The notes under the pieces were generated by a model. It worked only from the letters and a program-made list of their open reading frames with translations, was not told the DNA's origin and did no database searches. A stretch of DNA of 31,904 nt from a virus, in the IMG/VR virus record IMGVR_UViG_3300021962_000394, positions 1 to 31,904 of that record. The stretch is one strand, 5' to 3'. Each line of letters begins with the position of its first letter. Position 1 is the first letter of the stretch. The translations under genes and the position numbers were made by a program. Below, piece by piece: positions 8,626 through 14,784 of this stretch.

Positions 8626-9822
8626 TTACTTAGCCTCCTTAGAAATGGAGAGAGGGGACTTCCAGGCATTCTGCAGCTTTTCCATGTAGGAAGAAGGTGC
8701 GGAAGCAGGGGTGGCAATGGAAGCCACGGCCTTACGCAGATCCTCGGTGGAATCAGCGCGACCGGCAGCGTCTTCAGAGATGGTGTCGAACATTGCTTGG
8801 ACGTAATCGTCGGAACGCTCGTCCAGAGCAACAGAATCACCGCGAACTGCCTTGATGGCATCCACCATCACCTCGCGGGCGCTCTTACCGCTGAATTCAT
8901 AGGCAGAATCCAGCACAGGCTTGGCCTTGGAAATCAGAGCCAGACGATCTTCAACGATGGAATCAACGTTGATTTGCTTGGCTTCTTCCAGTTCAGCCTT
9001 CAGGGAGTCAACTTGCTCGGCCAGAGCATCGGCCCGCCCTTCAGCGGAATCCATTTTGCCCTTCATTTCCTCAGCCATGGCGTCCATTTCGGACTTCATG
9101 GAATCAGCGGCGGCCTGCAGCTCGTCGTACTTCTTCTTCATGTCCTCGTAGGACATCTTGGCGTCTTCTCGTTCTTTGGTGATCGCCAGAGCAACGCTCT
9201 CGCTCACCTCAAACTCAGCGCCGTCAAAATTGACTTTTGCGCTCATGGTTTGGTTTTCCTCAATGGAAATTAGAGATGGATCAGCGGCATCTAGACGATC
9301 CAAATGCAACCTCACCTGCGGGCCAGCTCGGCCTCGACGAACGATAGCGACGTGATTACCACTGATCTCCTTTTGGATGCCGTCGTAATGCTCACCGCTA
9401 TCGGTAACGCCAGGCGTCGGATCATAATTGACCCTATAGCCAGCGCTCACTTCACGAACATCGCCGCGCATCACCTTATCAATGGTTTCGCGGTCAGTCA
9501 CGGTCATGACGGCTTTAACAAAGCCATTGTCATAAACAATTTCTGAGCCAGTGAAACCGATTTGGTAATCCTTGGTGTTCTCACTGTCCAAAAGAACAGG
9601 AGGATGTTCCATCGTGATTGCCTTCCCCGCAAATGAGGCAAGGCTTTCTGGAGACGCCACTTCAGTTTCAGGACGGAATTCCTTCCTGATGGAACCGTCA
9701 GCATCTGTGTAATGCTGAATGCCAGTACGAGCAATTGAAGCCCACACCCGAAGATAACCCTCAGGTGTCATTTCATACTTCTCAATAGGAGAAACGTCGT
9801 ACCGACAAGATGTGGTGCTCAT
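8626..9822 (-). CDS. Prohead protease (DUF2213-like) fused to scaffold-like coiled coil
   Basis: An ATG at 9822 opens 398 residues. The N-terminal 170 residues fit the DUF2213 prohead protease family. H73 (MEHPP), S126 (REVSAGYR) and H157 (GNHVAIV) are the likely catalytic set of this Ser-His protease. Residues about 209-290 form a strongly charged coiled coil (DMKKKYDELQAAADSMKSEM), typical of scaffolding domains, and a C-terminal tail follows. An internal in-frame ATG at residue 193 (position 9246, GAGGA upstream) could start a separate scaffold protein, as in lambda C/Nu3. The adjacent cement and capsid genes support the role. Confidence 0.85.
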   Translation of the reverse strand: MSTTSCRYDVSPIEKYEMTPEGYLRVWASIARTGIQHYTDADGSIRKEFRPETEVASPESLASFAGKAITMEHPPVLLDSENTKDYQIGFTGSEIVYDNGFVKAVMTVTDRETIDKVMRGDVREVSAGYRVNYDPTPGVTDSGEHYDGIQKEISGNHVAIVRRGRAGPQVRLHLDRLDAADPSLISIEENQTMSAKVNFDGAEFEVSESVALAITKEREDAKMSYEDMKKKYDELQAAADSMKSEMDAMAEEMKGKMDSAEGRADALAEQVDSLKAELEEAKQINVDSIVEDRLALISKAKPVLDSAYEFSGKSAREVMVDAIKAVRGDSVALDERSDDYVQAMFDTISEDAAGRADSTEDLRKAVASIATPASAPSSYMEKLQNAWKSPLSISKEAK

Positions 9823-9882
9823 ACATATACTGTAAGGGCTTCAATTCAATAGTATAGTAGTCATTATGCTATTCTGCATGAA
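9823..9882. promoter_or_regulatory. Divergent intergenic region between protease and XRE regulator
   Basis: This 60-nt AT-rich gap separates divergently read genes. It contains TATAGT on the plus strand and TATACT on the minus strand, overlapping at about 9852-9859, plus TATGCT at 9865-9870. No clear -35 boxes were found, so promoters are likely here but not resolved. The regulator could act on this site. Confidence 0.4.
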
Positions 9883-10173
9883 ATGACGCAAAGAAGGCTG
9901 ACGGCCCGTAAAGTAAAAAGCCCGCAAAGCTCCCTCTCGGAAGCCAAAATTCTCATTGGTTCCCGAGTGCGGGAAGCTCGCCTTAGCTGCGGACTTTCGC
10001 AGCGAGCCCTTGCAGAAATTCTCTATTGCGATCAAGCAACAATATCTCGCATTGAAACAGGTATTCTTTCTCCAGATATCGCCCAAATCAAAGTGATGAG
10101 CGGCGTGTTTCAACTCAGCGTGCTTTGGCTAATGGGCTACCCATCATTCGTTGTCCACGCCACGCAAGATTAA
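9883..10173 (+). CDS. XRE/Cro-family helix-turn-helix regulator
   Basis: An ATG at 9883 opens 96 residues. The helix-turn-helix spans about residues 25-80: GSRVREARLSCGLSQRALAE, then YCDQATISRIETGILSPDIA, then a third-to-fifth helix LWLMGYPS. This is the classic XRE/Cro fold with the conserved Q..IS.IE.G core. It is the only plus-strand gene inside the minus-strand head operon and ends tail-to-tail with the next gene (3-nt overlap through TTAA). It may repress its own promoter or the head operon downstream; that is inference. Confidence 0.85.
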   Translation: MTQRRLTARKVKSPQSSLSEAKILIGSRVREARLSCGLSQRALAEILYCDQATISRIETGILSPDIAQIKVMSGVFQLSVLWLMGYPSFVVHATQD

Positions 10174-10484
10174 TCTTCGTCTTCTTCGTCGTCTTCTTCG
10201 CGAATGGAAGCAAGTTGCTCTTCAATGCCTTCCATGATGTAAGCCTTTGCCATTGCTACGGCTTCAAAAACAAGAAACTTGGCTGGCTCAAACTGCGAAT
10301 CAGGGATGTCATAAACACTCACCACATATTCGTGTGTTTCTTCAAGGCGTCCATTCTTGAACACCTGCTTCTCCACCAATTCCCAGCGGGACGTGTTGCG
10401 ATGGGCATTCCGGGAAAGAATTTGCAGCGCCTGCATCACGCTGATGCCGTCCTCTTCTTCGCGCACGATTCTGATCCCTTCCAT
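10170..10484 (-). CDS. Hypothetical protein with acidic C-terminus
   Basis: An ATG at 10484 opens 104 residues beginning MEGIRIVREEEDGISVM. I recognise no family. Strand-like segments (RWELVEKQVFKNGRLEE, HEYVVSVYDI) precede helices and a highly acidic tail, IREEDDEEDED. It follows the frameshift pair by 2 nt in the minus operon, so it is probably co-expressed. The acidic end suggests binding to a basic partner or DNA mimicry, which is speculation. Confidence 0.65.
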   Translation of the reverse strand: MEGIRIVREEEDGISVMQALQILSRNAHRNTSRWELVEKQVFKNGRLEETHEYVVSVYDIPDSQFEPAKFLVFEAVAMAKAYIMEGIEEQLASIREEDDEEDED

Positions 10485-10486
10485 CG

Positions 10487-10879
10487 CTACTTTGAACGGT
10501 TTTCCAACATCTTAAGCGTGCGATTTGCCCACGCTCTCCCCGCATCGCCTCCCCATAGTTGCCAGGCGATATAACCAGCATCATCTTCGCCGCCGCTCTT
10601 GTTCTTTTCGTGGCGCAAAAAGAACGCAACCATGCGCCGCAAGGTAGCCTCGCTCACCTTCATGCCATTGGCCAAGCTCGTGGCCCTCGCCACACCACTG
10701 CCAATTCCTTGCTTCCCAGCCTCGCCCGTCGTCAGTCCGCCTTTGCCATGCTTTCGGCGTAGCTCAAGGCCACGTCGTGCAGCATTCCTTACCGCCTGAG
10801 GAGGGGCGAAGCCTTCAGCGTCGCCCCTCAGTTCTTTTTTTTCTTCAAAGACGAAAGGTAGCCACGGCAGCGAGCCTCA
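10487..10879 (-). CDS. Phage domain with LWGGDAG motif, reached by -1 frameshift
   Basis: This frame is open from about 10879 to the stop at 10487 but has no ATG before its conserved part; a GTG at 10693 would cut that part off. The complete domain reads FAPPQAVRNAARRGLELR, then GIGSGVARATSLANGMKVSE, then MVAFFLRHEKNK, then AGYIAWQLWGGDAG. It is a recurrent phage domain of unknown function, often a C-terminal module of structural-region proteins. It is in the -1 frame of the DUF6496-like gene and is joined to it by the A AAA AAG signal at 10840-10834. Confidence 0.65.
10801..10842 (-). other. Candidate -1 frameshift signal: A AAA AAG plus stem-loop
   Basis: On the minus strand the zero frame reads TTG AAG AAA AAA AAG AAC TGA, containing A AAA AAG at 10840-10834, the heptamer used by E. 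coli dnaX. Four bases later comes a 9-bp stem, GAGGGGCGA (10829-10821) with TCGCCCCTC (10809-10801), and an 11-nt loop. A -1 slip bypasses the stop at 10828 and enters the frame ending at 10487. No T run follows the stem, so a terminator is unlikely. Confidence 0.75.
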
Positions 10880-11139
10880 GCAGCATTCGCATCCATCTCC
10901 TCCTCTTCTCCTTCCTCTTCTTCCATGCCCTCTTTGCTCATCGAGCCACACATGGTGTCGATGTAGGCGTCCCAATATGCATCGCTCTTGTCTTTTTTCG
11001 TCATGCCAGCTTCGCTCATCGCAATGGCGATGGCTTGCTGACGATTCTTTACGGGCTTGCCGTCGCTGCCCTTAAGAGTGCCAGCCTTAAATTCACGCAT
11101 CACCTTACGAACTTTCGCCTGTTTTTGTTTCGCGGTCAT
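10828..11139 (-). CDS. DUF6496-like small protein (zero-frame product)
   Basis: An ATG at 11139 overlaps the methyltransferase stop by 4 nt (ATGA). The first 50 residues match the DUF6496 pattern: KVRKVMREFKAGTLKGSDGK, then QAIAIAMSEAGMTKK. A very acidic linker follows (MEEEEGEEEEMDANAAEA), then a lysine-rich end SSLKKKKN at the slippery site. DUF6496 proteins are common in phages and have no known biochemical function. The zero-frame protein has 103 residues; a -1 product would append the LWGGDAG domain. Confidence 0.75.
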   Translation of the reverse strand: MTAKQKQAKVRKVMREFKAGTLKGSDGKPVKNRQQAIAIAMSEAGMTKKDKSDAYWDAYIDTMCGSMSKEGMEEEEGEEEEMDANAAEARCRGYLSSLKKKKN

Positions 11140-11678
11140 TTTTTGACAAGCCCCCAGAAATACAAATCGTGGCTATTCGTATTCACACTAAAACAATAGT
11201 CCTCAAACATGCTGTCCATGTCAAAGGCATCCCGAAAATCAGCTTCAGTGAGATTTTCGTAGTATTCCCAGCCTTTCCCAACTGTCAGAGGGCTGCTGCC
11301 TGCATCACTCCTGCTAGTTCCGTGCTCTGGACGCCCAGTGGTGGCGCAAGTCATTACTACTAGCCCTTCGTCGCGCACCATGCGAACCATATTGAGGAAT
11401 GTGGCTTGCCAATGGGGATTGTGCTCAAAGCATTCAACGGAAATAGCCACGTCAAAACTGTCCGTAGCCCCGTCATAATCCTGCCCTTCACACACCACAT
11501 CCACGCCACGTCCAGGGCCAAGATCCACGCCAACGTATTCAAGAGGCTTCTCAAAGAAGCCTCTCACGCTGCCGTTGATATCAAGACTGCCAATTTCGAC
11601 AATCCGCCCACCATTAAAGAACGACGGGAAAGATGCTTTGACGCATTGAACGAATAGCTGTTGCTCAGCATGAGCCAT
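11136..11678 (-). CDS. Class I SAM-dependent methyltransferase
   Basis: An ATG at 11678 opens 180 residues. The Rossmann methyltransferase motifs are visible: motif I GRIVEIGSLDINGSVR, post-I LEYVGVDLGPGRGVDVV with the acidic Asp that binds the SAM ribose, and motif IV-like SFDVAISVECFEHNPHW. A later strand is EGLVVMTCATTGRPEHG. It follows two glycosyltransferases with 2-nt spacing, which suggests methylation of a sugar or surface glycan rather than DNA. No DNA target domain is visible. Substrate unknown. Confidence 0.8.
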   Translation of the reverse strand: MAHAEQQLFVQCVKASFPSFFNGGRIVEIGSLDINGSVRGFFEKPLEYVGVDLGPGRGVDVVCEGQDYDGATDSFDVAISVECFEHNPHWQATFLNMVRMVRDEGLVVMTCATTGRPEHGTSRSDAGSSPLTVGKGWEYYENLTEADFRDAFDMDSMFEDYCFSVNTNSHDLYFWGLVKK

Positions 11679-11680
11679 GA

Positions 11681-12367
11681 CTACTTACCAAAAGGCGTTT
11701 TGTATTCCTCGTGGCCAGGCAAGCCTCCCCACTTGGTTTGATAGTAAGCTTTGTTCCGCTCAAAGCAACACCAATGCATTCTTTTGTAGCGATCATCTCC
11801 GCTATGCAGCGTGCTGCTATTGTCGTGTGACCACGACGGCAAATTCACCTTTACAACAGGATTGTCAGCGACCAATAGTCGCCATCGGCAATCATTGTCT
11901 TCAAAATAAGCTGGTGCGAACAGCTCATCAAAGCCGCCCATATCGAGCCACCTTTCGGGGCGATTCACGTAGAAAGTAGAGAAGCCTCCTACTGAATGAT
12001 TTGTCTCCAGCAAAATGCATCCAGGATTGGCAGTTGCGGCATCTAAAAATGCCGCAATATCGTTCAGGCCAAACATCACATCATCATTGGCAATAATGCA
12101 TTGCCCAAGCTGATGAATGAGATAATTCCACGACTTTGCCACGCCAAGGTTGTACGGCGGTACAGCAACCTTCCATTTCGACAAGTCACAACATTCAGCC
12201 AGCGCATCCACGGCCGAACTATCTTTCATTCGTCCGCCGTTATCAAGAATGAGCACTTCTGCTTCAATGCATGGGTGCTCATCATTCAATAGGTGGTTAC
12301 ATAAACGAATGAGCTTGTCGTAACAAGAAAGCGTGGGAATACCCACGCTGATGCGACGCTTAGTCAT
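11681..12367 (-). CDS. Family 2-like glycosyltransferase (GT-A fold)
   Basis: I chose the ATG at 12367 (MTKRRISVGIPTLSCYDKL), which overlaps the preceding glycosyltransferase stop by 8 nt; a longer frame begins at 12400. The 228 residues show the GT2 nucleotide-sugar strand RISVGIPTL, the strand AEVLILDNG, the pattern PPYNLGVAKSWNYLI, and IANDDVMF as the DXD-like metal motif. The later GGFDELFAPAYFEDNDCRWR resembles the ED catalytic motif. It likely adds sugar to a phage or host surface structure, together with its neighbours. Confidence 0.82.
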   Translation of the reverse strand: MTKRRISVGIPTLSCYDKLIRLCNHLLNDEHPCIEAEVLILDNGGRMKDSSAVDALAECCDLSKWKVAVPPYNLGVAKSWNYLIHQLGQCIIANDDVMFGLNDIAAFLDAATANPGCILLETNHSVGGFSTFYVNRPERWLDMGGFDELFAPAYFEDNDCRWRLLVADNPVVKVNLPSWSHDNSSTLHSGDDRYKRMHWCCFERNKAYYQTKWGGLPGHEEYKTPFGK

Positions 12368-13556
12368 TGCTAAAACCTTTGCCGGCAGTGGGCTCTTCAA
12401 GCGTTCGCTTGATAATGCCGTTCACCAAGGCACCGATGTTCTCCCACTTGTATTCGTCCGACTGGAGGCGGTCATAGCACCAACCAGCCACCTTGTCAAG
12501 GTCTTCTCGATTGTTGTAATAGTGGTTCAGGATTGTCACCAGCCCTTCAACCGAAGGCACTCCACGATCAAGGCCATAATTGCAATCAACCTCCCAACTT
12601 TCGATGGGAATGCGCGGGATTTCGTAGAAGATTTCCTTTAGCGATGTGTGGTCTGGAACAATCTGAGCAGTGGCAGTGGCAGCATGCTCAAAATTAACAA
12701 GCCCCCAGCCCTCGCCAATGCAAGTGTTAATGCCTACATCCACCGAGTTGTAAACAAGATTAAGGCGATCAACTGGCAAGCAGTTGGTCACGTCAAAATC
12801 TTTGCTAGTCAACACCAGCTTGCCTGTTGCGTCATAACCCATATCACGAGCCATGCGCTTAAACAGTGGAATCAAATCCCACCCCTGATCCTTCTTGCCC
12901 ATGTTGAGCCACAAACGAGCATCAGGCTTATCAAGAGCAAATTCAATGAATGCTTTAATGGTTAAATCAATTCGCTTACGCGGCTGATTTCGATTGCCAT
13001 TAAATACAAAGAACACATCCTGCGGGAGGCCCATAGCCTCCCGCGCTTCTTCCTTTTTCACCGGGAAGAATGTCGATGTGTCGATACCATGGGGAATCAC
13101 ATCGCACGGCATTTCACAGCCAGCCTTGCGTACCTCCTCAAGGCCAAACTGTGTATAAGTGCCCATGCCATCCCATTCTTTGCAGTCTTCAAACACCTCA
13201 GGGAAGAAGCCATAGCTATCAGTGGGGAAATAACCGTACCACTTGAAGCCAAGTTGCTCCTTCAGGGGCTTAGCCACCTGCCAAAGCCTATTCAAAATCC
13301 AAATATCATTCACCGCAAATACAAGGTCAGGGCGCTCCTTGATTAGCAGCTCCTGCATGCGATGGGAGCCAAACGGATCGGAGCCGCCAGCAATAGCCGG
13401 ATACATCTTGTACGGCAGCTCATGAGGATCACCCCACCAGTTCGTACACATTGCGACGATTTCGTGTTCCTTGCTTAGCTCAGCAAGGAGCGCTTCGCCC
13501 ACTCGTCCAAAACCCGTTTGAACAGCAAGGTCGCCACAGTAAAGGATTTTAGCCAT
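12360..13556 (-). CDS. Family 4-like glycosyltransferase (GT-B fold)
   Basis: An ATG at 13556 opens 398 residues beginning MAKILYCGDLAVQTGFGRVG, the N-terminal glycine-rich strand of GT-B enzymes. The linker region has DVIPHGIDTSTFFP (about 152-165), typical of GT4. The C-terminal domain begins FFVFNGNRNQPRKRIDL and carries the EX7E donor-binding motif, E282 to E290 in GEGWGLVNFEHAA. Full length for the family. It heads the glycosyltransferase-glycosyltransferase-methyltransferase cassette inserted between the head genes. Confidence 0.85.
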   Translation of the reverse strand: MAKILYCGDLAVQTGFGRVGEALLAELSKEHEIVAMCTNWWGDPHELPYKMYPAIAGGSDPFGSHRMQELLIKERPDLVFAVNDIWILNRLWQVAKPLKEQLGFKWYGYFPTDSYGFFPEVFEDCKEWDGMGTYTQFGLEEVRKAGCEMPCDVIPHGIDTSTFFPVKKEEAREAMGLPQDVFFVFNGNRNQPRKRIDLTIKAFIEFALDKPDARLWLNMGKKDQGWDLIPLFKRMARDMGYDATGKLVLTSKDFDVTNCLPVDRLNLVYNSVDVGINTCIGEGWGLVNFEHAATATAQIVPDHTSLKEIFYEIPRIPIESWEVDCNYGLDRGVPSVEGLVTILNHYYNNREDLDKVAGWCYDRLQSDEYKWENIGALVNGIIKRTLEEPTAGKGFSND

Positions 13557-13590
13557 GGAAATAAATCACTCGCCAAAATCATAGTGGCAC

Positions 13591-14094
13591 TTACTGAGGC
13601 AGGAAGAACTCTCCGGCATGAGGCTTGACCACTTTCTCCCAAGCTGCTATCGCCTCTTCCTTCGTCGCAAATGAGCCGATGTATTTGCCCCTGTAGCGAG
13701 CCTCCCAGCGAGTTGATGCTCCCCAGAAGCGAGCACGAATGCCTCTAAGGCCAGATTTGCACCGTTTTTGACAGCCCGTGTTCCATTTGTTTTGACTTTC
13801 GTCAGCAAGACGTAAGTTCTCTGGGCGGTTATCAGAAGGATCGCCATTAATGTGGTCTATTTCCCATCCAACACTGTCAACGCCGTAAGCAAGATAGTAA
13901 ACAATGCGGTGATATCCATAAGCTCGGCCTTTGATCATTATCTGCTTGTGGTTGCGCACAGAGGATCGTCCCGCAGGTGTTCCGGCCTTTATGGTCGGGT
14001 GCGGAGATTTTTTCCACACAACAATCCCGTCATCGAATAAATCAAGGTATTCGTCTATAAGGCCAGTTGGCAGCGGTCTCCTTGCCTTCGCCAT
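13591..14094 (-). CDS. HNH homing endonuclease with AP2-like DNA-binding domain
   Basis: Start taken as the ATG at 14094 (167 residues); a TTG nine bases upstream is also possible. The HNH core is YHRIVYYLAYG then EIDHINGDPSDNRPENLRL, with H62, D80-H81 and N89/N93. The C-terminal part (about 115-155: GLRGIRARFWG, WEARYRGKYIGSFATKEEA) is the three-strand-plus-helix AP2/ERF-like DNA-binding module. This is the usual architecture of free-standing phage homing endonucleases. It lies between the MuF-like head gene and the glycosyltransferases, so it may have mobilised into the head operon. Confidence 0.88.
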   Translation of the reverse strand: MAKARRPLPTGLIDEYLDLFDDGIVVWKKSPHPTIKAGTPAGRSSVRNHKQIMIKGRAYGYHRIVYYLAYGVDSVGWEIDHINGDPSDNRPENLRLADESQNKWNTGCQKRCKSGLRGIRARFWGASTRWEARYRGKYIGSFATKEEAIAAWEKVVKPHAGEFFLPQ

Positions 14095-14121
14095 TTCTCC
14101 CAAGCATTAATCGTCATCACT

Positions 14122-14784
14122 CTACACGGGACTTGTCGGCACCGCGTTGCGTTTGTATTCAACAGAACACCGACACCTTGCGCGACACTCACAACGCTGC
14201 CCCGGCATTGGCAGGCTCCCCATCGCAACAAGACCAGCTCTTGCGTAACGCAAGCAGTCATCACAATGCTTTGCCTGTGGGTCCAAAATGCGCCGCATTA
14301 GGGAATATCCCTGCTTGCCTTGGCGAAGACTGGCACCTTCCCAGTAAGAACTTCGCACGCTTTCAGCATATAGCTGCACACGAGCAAGAGCCATGGCAGG
14401 AGAAACGCGGCCAGCCAAAATATCGCTAGCAAAGCTCTGAAGGTAAGTGTATTCCGCACGAAGCCTCTGACCGATGCGGCCATACTCTGCACTGCCCATA
14501 CCATCCTTGCCACCATGCCCAAGCACTGTTGCCTGAATATGAGCAGCCTTAATTGCCTCGCGGACACTCCCTTGCCATTGGTCAATTGTGATGTTGCCAT
14601 CGGCCAGCATCTGCGTGAATCGCCGTAGATTCTGACCGAGTTTGTCGATGCGACCATCCACAAGCGCCATCACGGCCTTTTGGCTCATGAACTGCCCAGA
14701 GGGGCGCCTATAGCGCCCCAAGTTGGCGTCATACGCCCACTCCGCGTCAAAACGCGGCCACGGATCACTCAGTGGGCTCAACAT
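14122..14784 (-). CDS. MuF-like minor head protein
   Basis: An ATG at 14784 overlaps the portal stop by 20 nt and opens 220 residues. The C-terminus carries a Cys/His cluster, AKHCDDCLRYARAGLV then MPGQRCECRARCRCSVEY, the zinc-like signature of MuF/SPP1 gp7-type minor head proteins. The preceding helices (YTYLQSFASDILAGRVSPAM) also fit. It follows the portal gene, the typical place. Such proteins enter the prohead with the portal. Confidence 0.82.
   Translation of the reverse strand: MLSPLSDPWPRFDAEWAYDANLGRYRRPSGQFMSQKAVMALVDGRIDKLGQNLRRFTQMLADGNITIDQWQGSVREAIKAAHIQATVLGHGGKDGMGSAEYGRIGQRLRAEYTYLQSFASDILAGRVSPAMALARVQLYAESVRSSYWEGASLRQGKQGYSLMRRILDPQAKHCDDCLRYARAGLVAMGSLPMPGQRCECRARCRCSVEYKRNAVPTSPV

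Noticed and set aside
8173-9273. 366-aa plus frame opposite decoration and protease genes
   Set aside because: His/Gly/Val-rich antisense shadow with no recognisable motif; minus genes are secure.
14010-14018. TTTTCCACA inside the HNH gene
   Set aside because: Single copy within coding sequence (Trp-Lys codons), no paired box.
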